Source: Isoetes taiwanensis
Taxonomy: Eukaryota; Streptophyta; Lycopodiopsida; Isoetales; Isoetaceae
Length of the DNA stretch: 64,000 nucleotides
Assembly (NCBI GenBank): GCA_021234155.1
Contig: JAJEKV010000034.1
Location: forward strand, 1,180,001 to 1,244,000
Reading direction: 5' to 3'
Shown here: positions 41,290 through 53,323 of the stretch, in pieces
Numbering within the stretch: the stretch's first letter is position 1
Layout: each line of letters begins with the position of its first letter
Position numbers and translations under genes: made by a program
Notes under the pieces: generated by a model
Told to the model about the DNA's origin: nothing
The model's input: the letters and a program-made list of their open reading frames with translations, nothing else
The model's database searches: none

Positions 41290-44200
41290 AAGAACATAAA
41301 AGTCAACTCCCTCATCATCTTACGGATGTGCATTTACAGCAAAGTTATCTCCAACTTCTAGAAGAGAACTAAGGTAATCTACTTCTTCATCTTCTTCTTC
41401 TTCATCTTCTTCTTCTTCATCTTCTTCTTCTCCCCCCTGACTAATTGTTGTGGATGTTTCTCCAGCAACAGAATTCATCTTTGGTTTCAGTTTTGCTGTG
41501 AGCCATGCTCCCAAACGTGCTTTGTTCGTGCAATCATCCCTTTTACCATGAAAGCAATAGAAACAATAGCAAGAGAGGCACCTATAAGCAACTTTTTGCG
41601 GGGTTCTTTTTTGTCACATGGTGCGATGCAATGAAGTTTAGAGCTCCCACATAGTGTTTTCCACTCCTTCCTTTCAGTTGTCTACACTTTGGGGATCAAT
41701 ATGCCAAAAGAACACGCAATATAAAACGATTCATGCAACTTCAGATCTAAGAAAAATCTAAGAAAAACAAAATTTACCTTCTTATATGAGGTGCGGTGGA
41801 TTGTTCATCATGTACCCGTTCATGAAATCGGCGATGTCTTTGCACTCCAATTTCCGGGACTCATACTTCAATTGCTCTCTTGCCAAAACCCTTTTCAATA
41901 TTGCACCTTGTCCATCATGTTCTCCTTTGCCATGAGAGCGGCAAAAAATTCCACTCATACTCAATTCCTTCACTACACACATAGTTCCTTCCTAAATACC
42001 GGAAAGGCCTTGCTCCTTTAAAGCGGGATGTGCAACCATCACTCAAAAATATGTTTCTTGTACTTAATGTTACGTGCTCTAAGCCCGGTCGGCATGTACT
42101 TTCAAGCAATGATGTACAAACTCGATTGCTATGCTCCCTCAATCATCTGAAATATAAAATTGCACTTCCTTTATAATTCTCCTCACGATTAGTCTTTGAT
42201 GGTCTCCGACTTGTCTTCTTCTTTCTTTTCAACTTATCCCTCTCTGCTTCTCTTTGCTCTGCCTCTTTAACTTCCATCTCCTCTATCTCGGCTTGGGTTG
42301 CATGTCTATATGTGATATGAACCAGAATTGAGGCCTGGTCCGGTGTGCGATTGGCAAGATTATGCCTCCCTCTGAATTTTAAAACTGTAATTTTCAGCAA
42401 AGTCAATTCTGAGACAATTGCATCTTCGGGAAAGATATCCAAACCGTCCCGAATTGCTTTGCTGCCGATTATTGCCACATAATTGTGTGTGACAAATTGT
42501 ACCATTGTCTTGGAGGCATGCTTCATGAACTGGGCGGACTCTCGTTCTTATATGCAAGTCTTGTTACTTTTCTTTGGTTTCCTCCCTCCCATTTTTTTTC
42601 TTGGTAGTCTCCTTCATGTATCCAACTTCTTGCGATTTTTCGGACCATGAACATTTCGTGGGTTTGCGGTTTGTTTAAAAAAGCTAGTCACCACGAGCAC
42701 AATTTAATTAAGTCAAAACGAAATACCTTTTCAAAGCTGTTTCCACTCCACCTTGTAATCGGTTTCCATCTTCTCCTTAGGACAAAAAAACAAACTGTTT
42801 ATAACACCACAATTAAAGTTCTTGGCGGTAATATCTTTAAACATCATAACATTGAAGAGACAAACTTAAGAGTACCTTTTCAGCCCACAATCTTTGCATG
42901 CCAACTACGGACATTGATGTTTGTGCCATTCTTCATCTTCTTCTTTAGAAGCGGACCATTTGCCTCCAAAAATCACTAGTGGATTTATAAACATGGTTCT
43001 TGGCACTCTGAAGTTACCATCACCACAAATAGCACAATTACAATTGCATTCTTTGTGCACCCCATTTGGATCTGTTTACGATTTTTGTTGAGTGCTTGCA
43101 TCACATACTCAAAGTGCATGTGATATTGGCGACAACGAGGTCTCTCTTTCTTTTAAGCGCCTCACAAAAGATGGCTTCACAATTCAAATGTCTTGTTGTG
43201 AAATCTTCATTTCATTGAATTCCTTTTGAAGGCCATGTAAAATTGCAACTATAAACAAAAGCGAAATCTGAGTTCAAAAAAAAATTAAAAGCGACAATAT
43301 AGTAAAAAGCGAGAACAAGCGGTAAAACATATAAAGCATAATAATTACGAGAAATTTCAAGCGGTTGTATTGGATGATCAATTTTTTCACCATCTTTTGT
43401 AACAAACTTTCTCACATGCTTCTGTATGGTGAGACTCTTGTGTTTTCTGTCCAGAACTTGTAAACAGAATTCTTAACCTCATCAGTTATTGCATCTGATC
43501 TCTTTTTCCTTGAAAACATTGACCACGGACCACATTCTTGTTACGCCATTACTCTTCTTACGGTTCTTTGCAATAACATATTTTCTTGATACATGAAGGG
43601 GCGTGCAAGCTAAGGTGGTTGGTTTTGTTCTTTTGTTGAAGATACCATTTGCAATGTGGACTTTCTTGCTTGAATTATACTGTCTTCCTTAGTTTCTTTT
43701 CTTTGATTGAGTGTCTCTTGAACATTTCTCATTACATTCTTCATGATCTTGCTTGATCATGATCAACAAAATCCACCTCCAGTGGCAATTTCTTCTTCAC
43801 TCTCTTCACAAATCTGTGCACCACCAGTGCCTTATCCCCTTCTTTCAAAGGCTTTGTGATATTATTGAAATAATCGTCCAAACTCTTGGACAATTCTTGA
43901 AGCCTTCTCGCACTCAAGCCGCTGTCAACTTGAGGCTGGATATTTTCTTTCTCCCTCTCCCTATCTCTTTTCCTCTGTCTAGATTGCCTTCTTCTCTCGG
44001 CTTGAATTTCCGGAAAATTTGAAGTCGCTTTTCTTCATCTAAATCGATCTTTGATTGATCCATTTAGAATCGTGTTGTCTGAGAGAATTGTGTTTGTCTG
44101 GAGAAACCGTCTTTGCACAAAGAAAATTACGTTGAGGGGTACAACAACTTGGATCATGCTTTCTGCCATAGCCAAATCCTATTCACTCTCCACGCCATCT

Positions 44201-44390
44201 CACAACAACCCCGCCAAATTGATTCTGTACCGAATTTGATTTTGCGGGTAGCCATGTCATCGATCCGGAAGCAATTTGCTAAAAACGGATCATCGTGTTC
44301 CCGCTCTCCAAGCACCTCCAAGCACATCGGACCAAGCACGAAAAGCAGCGCGTCCGGACGGGTGCTTCTGTACCCCAATATCTAACTTAG
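41290..44390 (-). pseudogene. DDE-type transposase gene with HGKGEHDG motif, decayed
   Basis: Minus-strand pieces in order: FWTENTRVSPYRS (about 43,475), FVTKDGEKIDHPIQPLEIS (43,415-43,340), FVTHNYVAIIGSKAIRDGLD (about 42,500), IDFAENYSFKIQREA (about 42,410-42,365), VHITYRHATQAEIEE, FLSDGCTSRFKGARPFRYLG (about 42,060), then HGKGEHDGQGAILKRVLARE (about 41,947-41,885). An acidic tail GGEEEDEEEEDEEEEDEE lies at about 41,435-41,380. Asp residues in DFAENY, SDGC and EHDG would be the catalytic set. At least six frame changes make it non-functional. I know this transposase type from scattered eukaryotic transposons but cannot name the superfamily. Inverted repeats were not found. Confidence 0.7.
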
Positions 44391-46580
44391 ACCCATCTCG
44401 AGGTTAGTTCAATGCTTTCTTTCTTTTTTTTTTTTTTTTTTTTTGGGTAAGATATTGAATTGCAGATAATGCTTTATACTACGGAAGATTATTGCATTAA
44501 CGATTTCTCTTTTTCCAGCCTTGAAAAGGAGCAGAAGAAGGGTAAGAGGTGTGACTATGTCAGGCAGGGTTGATTCAGACAATTTTGGACGATTGCTACA
44601 GAGTGAGAACTCTTTCGTAGAGATTAATCCATGGATGCCGCTTTTAGAAGGAAGGAAGGAAGTTTATTTTAGAATACTTAAAACATATATATGGAAGGGA
44701 TTGCATTTGGCCAAAAGCATCAGAAGTGCTTTCTGAATTATTGGTGCAATGGAAAATCTTACATGGGAGAGAAAATTTCTGGAACAATATTGCTGCATGC
44801 GAGACCCCCGTGCAAAGGTATAGTGTAAGATAAATATTATGGCCTGCTGTAGCAGAAATAGGGTGTGCTACATCATTGACAATATTGTTTGCAAGCATAA
44901 ATGGGCATGGTCATGCCAAAGAACTCATTTCAAATATTTATATGCGACATAGAGGCTAATAGATTGTATGTTCTACAGTATCTACATAATAAAGTCCTCC
45001 TTGGTATCATTTAGTATTTCCCAACATATGCCTAGCAATGCATAGACATCAACAACTCATGGATATCAACAACTCATAGACATGGTCACTTGCAATCTAC
45101 AGGTTCCCAAAATGATCCAATGGCCTAAAATTTATTGTATGCAAGTTCATAGTTCCAATGGCCTAGAAGTTACTGTATATGCAAATGCAAAAGTTTCCAA
45201 CATTTATAGGTTTTGGATGGGGCATTTTTTGCCCCATCTGCCAATCCCAGTGTGCCACGTGGCACACATTCTTTCCAAGAATCAATGATTCTTGCAGGCC
45301 ATTTTCAGTCATTTCTCGGAGCTATGTTTTTCAGTCATTTCTCGATCCCATATTATTCAAATACAGTAATAACATTCAATGAGATATTAGACACAATTCA
45401 TTCAATGAAATTAGATAGAATTCCTTCTTTTGCACTGAACTCTTCAAGTCTGTTCAGATACATTGAATATAGCAGAAATATTACATTCAGAACTAGATTC
45501 ATAGCAAAAACATTACACAGAAATTCCTCCTACAAGTTGTCAGAGTCGTCCTAGCACTGTGAATGTTGCAGTTGAAGGTGCACTTGCTGAAGGAACAAAA
45601 AATAACAGGTCAGAACCAAGAATACCAAAACCATATGCAAGAATAAGATATTCTTACTCAAACGAGACGCTCCAGTTAAAAAACCACAAAAATGTCCGAA
45701 AAGACACAAGGAAGTAAATATCCTTCAAAAACTATGAAAATCTCAGGCGCTTTACTTGAAAATTGCATCAAAAGAAAGAGAGGGGCGAGGCGCTTCAGAA
45801 AATGCAAACTACGACCGGATTGGTTACGCCTAGAGCCCTGGCATCACGACGATGCCATAGTCGGAGCTCAGTCGACCAGACCAAAATTGTGAATAATAAA
45901 ATTAGCCACGTCAGCAGAAAATACCCCACCACAAATTTCACGTTACATTGATGCCCACGCGTCGCAAATTCCGGCCCGAAAATTGGCCTCTGCACAGAGC
46001 TCCACGTGGATATTCTTGTATACAAAATTATGCCCAACAATGCAGATTGATACTAATTTGTCTCGGTGCCATGTCTTGCATGTTGCATGTTTCAACATCA
46101 ATGTTCATGAGTCTTCTACGGACATTAAATCTGCCTAGTAGGCATAGTCAACTGGTTCTTCTGGTCGATAATCAGATGCATATGCTGGGTATATACATTT
46201 CATAAAAATAGAGAGGTTTGTCTTGGATAATTATGTGAGTATACTAAACTTGAGTATGGAAATGGAAAATTATGTGCCATAACTTAAACAATGTACATTT
46301 TCAAGATGGCATGGTAGGAGTCTACATTAATTTAAATATACATTGCGAAAACATGACCTCACAGTTTGATTTAGGCCACTTCAACCTCAAGAAACTAGAG
46401 GGCAACCCTCTGTGCACAGCACCTTATTTCCATATTTTTGGCTCCTATTTCATCGAAAAAATAAATCTGAAAGTCCGATGGTATTTTCTTTTGTCTCGGG
46501 CTTTATGCATTGGTTTTGGAGCTCCGACTTGCTGTGAACAAGATGAGGTCTTCAGTTACTGTAAGTCTTTCATTTGAATT
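44391..46580. other. Intergenic stretch, no gene assigned
   Basis: T20 run at about 44,425-44,444. Short open frames have no domains I know. Two palindromic G-boxes lie here (45,251-45,266; 46,003-46,012). Confidence 0.3.
45251..45266. promoter_or_regulatory. 16-bp perfect palindrome containing a G-box
   Basis: TGTGCCACGTGGCACA is self-complementary and centres on CACGTG, the core bound by plant bZIP and bHLH factors. No associated gene is clear; a second CCACGTGG stands at about 46,004. Confidence 0.45.
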
Positions 46581-46584
46581 CAAT

Positions 46585-47000
46585 AGGGGACGACACTATT
46601 GGCTTAGTTTTTGTCTCATTAGGAACTCCTGAAATATGCTTAATTCCAAGGGGACGACACCATTGTCTTAGGTTTTGTCTCATTCTAAATACCTGAAATG
46701 CGCTTAGTTGCAAGGGGACGACATCGTTGCTTATTTTTTGTCTTATTCTAGAATATGTTAAATGTGCTTAATTGAAAGGGGACGGCACCGTCCCTTAGTT
46801 TTTCTCTGATTCTAGATACATAAAATGTGCTAATTTCAAAGTGGATTGCACCTTGCTATATTTGTTCCTGAATTGGAAGATACGAAATCTTCTTCATCAC
46901 AAGGGGATGGCACCGTTCCCTGGATCTTTCTCTGAAGTTAAATGCATTAAATTTCTTTAATCCTAAGGGGATGACATTGTTGCCTTATTTTTTCTTAGCT
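46585..47000 (+). repeat. 64-bp minisatellite, seven copies
   Basis: Units start with AGGGGACGACAC-type sequence at 46,585, 46,649, 46,713, 46,777, 46,840, 46,902 and 46,966; period 62-64. The unit continues TTAGTTTTTGTCTCATTCTA and ends AAATGTGCTTAATT. Later copies are more diverged. No ORF. Confidence 0.93.
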
Positions 47001-47039
47001 TTTAATGTCCCATGTTAGCTTCCCATGTTAACACCCTCT

Positions 47040-47645
47040 TGCACAAGTTTGGAAAGGGAGCAGCCATAGAGTCAACCTTATAAATAATCTCTAGCCGTCA
47101 GTAGAATTTAATGAAGGCCCACCAGACCCTCTCTTTCAAGGTAGCCTTGCATTCCTGTATTATACATTCTTAACCACCTCTCAAGAGCATACACCAATTG
47201 TGTGCCTGAGGTGTACTCCCCATCAAAGACAATTGCCCTCCATATAATCCATAATAGCCATGCTCTGACTATCTGAAAATTGTCTTTTCCATATAATCCA
47301 TAATAGCCATGCTCTGACTATCTGAAAAGCAACGCATTTGGAGTGTACCCATACCATTGAATATATGTCTAAAAGAATCTGATTAGCTAGTGAGTTGCCA
47401 AATTTTCCTCACACCAGTTCCATACCATATTCAACTAGAAAATGTTCCAGGTTTCATCGCTTGCTTTGGATGCAGGGCACAATGGTTCCACTTCTTCTTT
47501 ATGTTTAGATGGTATTCACTTGGAAAGATCTATGTACTACTTGCCAAATAAGGAAGCATACTCTTGGTGGACTGAACTTCAACCAGACCCTTTTCCACAC
47601 ATTCTTAGTTTCTAAAACTGTGATTTACGTGTTCACCTGGGGTGC
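47040..47645 (-). mobile_element. L1-type LINE 3' remnant (zf-RVT region)
   Basis: Minus strand reads VCFLIWQVVHRSFQVNT (about 47,570-47,520) and RAWLLWIIWRAIVFDGEYTS (about 47,260-47,200), the end of a LINE ORF2, with stops between. A ~49-bp segment (CCATATAATCCATAATAGCC and following) is duplicated in tandem at 47,232-47,328. Confidence 0.65.
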
Positions 47646-47719
47646 AAGGAAATCACCCACTATCTTTCAGAGATTTGTAAGATGACATTACAAATGGCCC
47701 TGACAGAAGGGAAGGATAG

Positions 47720-48151
47720 GGAATCCAAAGCATAGCTCCTGTAGTTTAACATGAATGCGTGCTAGAGAAAAATATCCAAAAAAAAAATTTATTTTTTTTC
47801 TCAAAATACAAAGAAAATAGTTTTTAAAGCATAGCACAAACACCATGTGTTGCCGACATAAAAAGTTTGTGCTTAGACCCCAAACCTAAAAAGTTATCAT
47901 GATTTAGCCATTAACTATGTTATACATTATTGCTCAATGTGGTACATGCATAGCCAGTTAAGAGAATGAATAGAGTTTACAAACGAATTTAGGCTATAAC
48001 ATTACGATAGAGCTATGTGGCAATGTATAGCAATAGTTCTGCCAAATCATTCTAAAAAAGGGATTAAAAAAAAAATAAAAAAATTGTTAGGGGGTTGCTG
48101 ATGCTATGCTTGGAGTTCGCAAAAGTGCCCTCCAGCTCCATGCTTTCACCC
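47720..48151. mobile_element. Diverged relative of the MITE at 17,944
   Basis: Right end, reverse-complemented, reads GGGTGAAAGCATGGAGCTGG; left part keeps AAAGCATAGCTCC, and the centre keeps GAAAAATATCC and AAAATACAAAGAAAATAG. Longer than the 17.9-kb copy, perhaps by an internal insertion or by two joined copies. Confidence 0.55.
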
Positions 48152-49510
48152 TTGGTGACGTACCTCCATGTGCTAAGTAATTGATCTTGAATGGGCCAAA
48201 CTAACTACCCAAGAGGAACCTCTTGTCCCACGCCCAATAGGTTTTTTTAACAATTACTGAAGTAGTTGCCCCAACGGGAGTCAAACTTTTGGCTCTGGTA
48301 CCAAAAGTTATAACACTAGAGCCAAAGGGTGGATCTTTAATGGGCCTTAATCTCTCCATGATTTTATTCCATACCCTATAGACATCCTCTAGGAGCAATT
48401 ATAATGTCCATCAGAGATTTGTACATTGATGTGATATGCGTGCTTGCTCACTGAGAGGATGCATATACACAGATATTATGTTCTATAGGCAAAAGAGGTG
48501 TGATTAAAGATGCCAAAATACTGAGTAATTGGAACTTGGAATGTTTGTATATGGAATGCAGTGACCGATACATTTCAAATAACTTGAGGCAAGGATTAGT
48601 CAAAGTGTTGAAAAACAGCTATTGTTGAGAAAAAAGCATTGACATAGCACTTGAAGAAGTGGCGAGCACAAGAACCATAAATATTTAAAAGAAGAAAAAA
48701 CAGAGGAAGAGCTAGATGCCAAAAGCTAGAAACAACGTTGAGAATTTGTCGCATATGGCGTGGCTGAAGAAGGGCAGGCCAACTGCAATGGAAGGTAAGG
48801 AATGGAAGGTTTTTAAAGTGGCTCCTTCCAGGCCAGAAAGCGATGGCAAGCATTACCCAAAGATTCTGGAAAAAAAAGCCGGCATATCAGGCTCGGAAAA
48901 TTCATCACAACCTTGAAGCTTCCAACCAGGTCGACCTCACGCATTTAAGTTCATTAACTCTCGGTCCACAACAATACAAATCCGCCTTAAATCCGGTCTG
49001 TTTCTGCCTCATAATTTCTGCCCCATAATCCCTGTTTTCGCATCTTAATAATGCTGTTTTCAGCTGTTTAATCGCTGTTTCTTAGCTTATTGAGCCCATT
49101 TGGATTTGGGTTTTGTGTCTGTGTGTAGATTTTTGAAGATTGATATTCCTTCCAGTTTGCAGAACAAAATCAGCGTTGGAATAAAGGAGCTTTTTGGAGC
49201 TCAAAAGGAAAGGCATTGCTTTGCTTTGGAATCTGGAAACAGAGAAGCATGTGTTTGTATCTGCACAGGGTGCTGGCTATGGCGGCCAAAAGAGGGCCTG
49301 TTATGTGCTGCGCAAGGGACCGATCTGCCGGACCTTTTCAACATGATCAGAATCAGATGCTCACGCATTGGAGACCCAGCAAGTGGGCAGTTCCATGGCG
49401 ACCTTGGTCTTCCCAAACAGGTAGTTATTTTTTTCTGTAAAAATGTTTTTTGGGTGTTGATATATCTTCTTCATCTGTTTTAATTTTTTTTTTTGGTATG
49501 TTGATTTTAG
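48152..49510. other. Possible 5' part of the gene at 49.5 kb; unassigned
   Basis: Open plus frames at 48,716-48,916 and 49,100-49,483 have GT/AG-like borders (GTAGTT at about 49,421) but no known domain. Could be upstream exons of the gene ending at 49,911. Confidence 0.25.
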
Positions 49511-49911
49511 ATAAGAAGCCAGCTGAAGATAAATTAGAACAGAGCTCTCAGACTGAAGATCTAGGCGACCTCACAGTTACACGTACACGTCTTTCTGGAT
49601 CATTTGTGTCTTGTTCTATCTCAGAATCTATAGAATATAGTTCTGAAGCTGCGGGATCTGATCCTCCAGCAGCTGATCCTCCCCTTTCTCAGACTGCCAC
49701 ACCTGATGTCACTGTAAGAAAAAGTGCTTGCTTCTCTGGATTTTTTGCAATGCCAGATTTTTAACTGCTTGTTGATTTGTATTTCTGGTTGCCTGTTTCG
49801 CAGGACTCTAATAGCTCTTCAAGCCCGAACTCTTCCGGCAATTTGCAAAACCTGTCAGTCGCTCCTTCTAGGCCCAAAATAAGTGGTGGCAGTGTTAGAG
49901 GTCCTCGATAG
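49511..49911 (+). CDS. C-terminal exons of an unrecognised host gene
   Basis: Exon 49,511-49,713 follows TTTTAG and ends at GTAAG; it encodes KKPAEDKLEQSSQTEDLGDL and a Ser/Pro-rich stretch with ESIEYSSEAAGSDPPAADPP. Exon 49,804-49,911 follows TTTCGCAG and encodes DSNSSSSPNSSGNLQNLSVA, then PSRPKISGGSVRGPR and a stop. Low complexity, likely disordered. The C-terminus resembles that of the minus-strand gene at 23,034 (PGRVRGPT). I do not recognise the family. Splice signals and intact frames favour a real gene or recent copy. Confidence 0.4.
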
Positions 49912-51778
49912 AAGACTATAAATATTTTGTTTGTACTTTGTAGACCTTCCATGTAAATAATGTAGTTTTTTCTATTTAAACTTTTGACACATGTTTTTTT
50001 CGGCTTACTATGTATCGTGGTCCCGTGCTGCAATTTCATGTTGGATGGATGAATTGCCTTGATTTGATCTGCATAGTTTGAACATGAACTTGATGTCCAA
50101 AAATGCCAACTCCTCTTGAAACAACACGTGGGGAAAATTAAGTTGAAGTGAATTGAATACGTGGAAAGAATTGACTCCAATTGACTATACTATTTAGAAT
50201 TGACGTGAATTGACTATACTATTTACGGCGAGGATTCCATCAGAGAGCTCTTGACCTGTTTGCCCAAGTCATTCAAGCAAGCAATATTGTTTGCACAAGT
50301 CATTCAAGCAAACAATTTAGTAACATGATAAGATGCTATAACATAATAAAGTGCGAACGCACTTAGGGTTGCCCTTAAATCTGTTAGAAATGGAGAATGA
50401 AACTTGTCTTGAAAATTAAAATAATAAGAAGATGCAACCAGGTGAGCTCAAAACTATGCAGAATCATGTCCCTACCTGCCAACCAACCAACCAGCATGCC
50501 GATAATCTGAAGCAAAAAAAAACAGCTCAAATTTCAAGTTTGAAGCAGAGTTTAAGCCGATCGATAATTTGAAATGCCAAACCGAAAGAACAGGCTTCCT
50601 TCTCATCTGTGCAACATCAAATGCTCTAAACCCATGAAACACATGAAGCCCAATATGATGTTGAACTCAGACCCAAGAGACAAACCCACCTGAAATCAAT
50701 GTTGGAGCACAGGAACAAAATATCTAGAAGCAAAAGGGTAATGAAATATGATGTGGGCAGCCGCGCAAGGAACCATAATCTGAAGATGGGCTATGGAAAT
50801 GGCCGAAGATAAAGGGAGGGGGCAGAAGTAGAGGGCAAAGGATTGAGCAGGTGGGATGAAGATTTTAGAGAAGGAATCCAGAGGATAATCATTGTAAGAG
50901 GCTTGCCAATCGGCTAGAAAGGGCTATAGACATGACAACTAGAACCAAGAACAGATAAACCTGCTGAGGCCTGAGATTTAGAACCTAGAAATCAGTCTAG
51001 AACGGGCATGCAAGGCCTGGCAGTAGTAGCAGTAAACTTAATCCGAAAAATCTTCTAATGCTGGGGTGTGATGTGAATTGTATTGTACTTCTACCTTTAT
51101 ATTATATTAAATAATAAAGAGGAGATGATGTGGCAATAAAATAATTCAAGAGAAGTTAGAATTTAGGGAATATAACGTGGAAAAGAGGAAGGAAGGAAGA
51201 GGCAACGGATTATAAGAGAGACAATTAGGGATTACAGACGCGATTGAGAGGTAAGAAGTAAGATAGTATTTGATGTTTTAAGGGAATAATACTTCTGATA
51301 CAAATTATAAAAGAGAAGGAACGAATCAATCTGTTTCAAGAGTTTTTGGGTCAGTACTGAATCCGGCTCCAAGAGTTTATGGAGCAGCAATACCTGATTC
51401 CAACAGCCCAACGGCATATATCCACTGATACACTAGCAAGGTTTCCAAACAAATGACAATCTGAAAGCTCTTGAAGAAAGGTTCTGGATCACAACGGCTA
51501 AACCGGGAAGATTATTCTCTGACCCAAGAAGCGAATCCGGCAAGCAGGGCAGTCTGGCCAGCAAACGGAGATGGCTCGTTTATTTATACAAAGTAAAAGG
51601 CTTGTTCCGGAAGAGACTATTAAACTAGGAATATAATCAAAATTAAAGGGAAAAGGTCAAAACTAGCTTTATTTGGCTGGGATGACTAAATTCAGATGGA
51701 AATCGGCTAGCCACAGATCAATCCAGGTTGTCCACGATCGACCCATTTGCTAATTGGTTCGATTCTACTGTAACAGCA
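49912..51778. other. Non-coding stretch
   Basis: No domain-bearing frame, no transposon end seen. Local repeat TTGACTATACTATTTA near 50,181-50,224 and CAAGTCATTCAAGCAA near 50,263-50,311. Confidence 0.35.
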
Positions 51779-52497
51779 TACAACCTATTATCAGCATCCC
51801 CTTCCTTTAATAATCTAAACTAAAGCCTCATATTATTAACCATTTAAATGAGTGTCATAAAATTGAGAAGAATAATCATATTAGCATGGGTTGATGTTTA
51901 GACCGTTTGTGTTCCATATAGATGGTGAGGGTTCAATCCTCGCTATATGCCAAATCAACGTGGTCTTTTATTAGCAAACCGCTTTGTCTTAGTTTTTCGT
52001 ATTGCTGGTTTTATACGTTTTATACCATTTTTGCTTTAAACAATAGTTGTCGTAGTTTATGCCGCTTTATACCATAGTTGTCGACCATTGTAGTAGATTG
52101 TCGAAAGATCTTTAGCAAGTGCTGTGTCTTATTACAATTGATCTTACCAACATCGCAATATCGAGTCATCTAAATTGTTGATAGCCTAGCTGCACGGTGC
52201 ACCTTGATCTGCCCACAGCTCTCTGGGGAGAATAAGCAGAAACCGAGGCCATGAGTGTTAAGCACTCAACACTAGTGAGTGGGCACTGATGAAGCTCACT
52301 AGTGCGGACTCGACGCTGGTCACGTCGAATTGCTTCTGGGTGAAGGTTATTTCTCTGAGCTAGAGACCCGAAGCTTAGGGGGACCGCAACATATTATTTA
52401 GGGATTGGGAACGGCGTGTAGGTTCTGCACCCGTGGGATCTTGAGCTTTGTGTGAAGTATTTCAGTAAGGACAAGTGTCGGGCGAAGGACCGTCACA
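51779..52497 (+). repeat. LTR (left border tentative) of a retrotransposon
   Basis: Sequence ends ...CCGTCACA (52,497), followed after three bases by a primer-binding site. TGTAACAG at 51,779 is a candidate start, giving TG...CA ends and ~720 bp. The mate LTR is not visible. Confidence 0.5.
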
Positions 52498-52501
52498 AAA
52501 T

Positions 52502-52519
52502 TGGTATCAGCGCCAATCA
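52502..52519 (+). promoter_or_regulatory. Retrotransposon primer-binding site, initiator-tRNA-Met type
   Basis: TGGTATCAGCGCCAATCA matches the common plant LTR-element site TGGTATCAGAGC in ten of the first twelve bases, except AG to CG. After it an ATG at about 52,617 opens MSEHGSRLNMSG before a stop, perhaps a gag remnant; nothing more of the element is recognisable. Confidence 0.75.
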
Positions 52520-52679
52520 TGGGTTGAACCTAAAAAAAAAGGGGAGGAGTTATTTCTTCTTTCCTAAATGGAGCACTTTCTATTATAGAACTTGAGGCAG
52601 AGATACACAATAGTAACATGTCTGAACATGGTTCTCGTCTGAACATGTCTGGTATACGTAGGTGCAATTCATAAAGCAT

Positions 52680-53294
52680 AATAGTTATTTATGATTGTAT
52701 CAAGAATCTTGAGACAAAGCACCATATAGCAAATAATAGAAGCATGTTAAGAATAGATTTAGATTATTTTATCACCTTAGAGCTTGTGTCATTACTATTT
52801 GTGTTAGGGTCTTTATCCATTTCCTCATCTTATCTTATCTTTTGACATCTAGTACTTTGTCACCTCCTCAAGGAATTCACAATGCAAGTGAGAGTTGGAA
52901 CTCTCAACCTACAATCCTCTTGTCACATAAAATATAGCAATCCACTATTTTCCTATTATTTACAATAGTTTAGAAGTGATGAAATAGAAAGTGTCAGTTT
53001 GCTTAATGAATAATAGTTAAGCAAGGCAATAAACTACCTTATGTTAAGGTATGTACACGCCACAATATTCACTACTAAAAACCATTCCTATACCATTGAT
53101 ACGCTCATAACAATTGCTTCCCAACCACGATGGAGGACCATGGCATAATCTCTAATTTTGCCTTTGTAATTAACCTGGGGTTAATGTTATGTACGTGGAC
53201 CTGCAATATTGGGATGTAAAGGACAAACTATAGCCGACATTAAAAATACCATAGGATGCCTGCGATTAACAGTAAGCATTGTAAACACATAGGA
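52680..53294. other. Non-coding stretch after the LTR fragment
   Basis: No gag-pol motifs; AT-rich. Confidence 0.3.
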
Positions 53295-53323
53295 CTAGTA
53301 ACGTGTGCCCGGCGATGCCGGGC
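53295..53323 (-). mobile_element. Helitron 3' terminus
   Basis: On the minus strand: hairpin GCCCGGC-ATC-GCCGGGC (53,323-53,307), 8 bases, then TTACTAG ending at 53,295, followed by T. Hairpin about 10-12 bases before CTRR and insertion before T are the Helitron 3' rule. The element extends to higher coordinates; its 5' TC end could not be fixed, and no Rep/helicase motifs were recognised. Confidence 0.7.

Noticed and set aside
51890-51960. tRNA-like segment with GGGTTCAATCCTCGC
   Set aside because: A T-arm and a small stem can be drawn, but no D arm or acceptor pairing; too weak to call.
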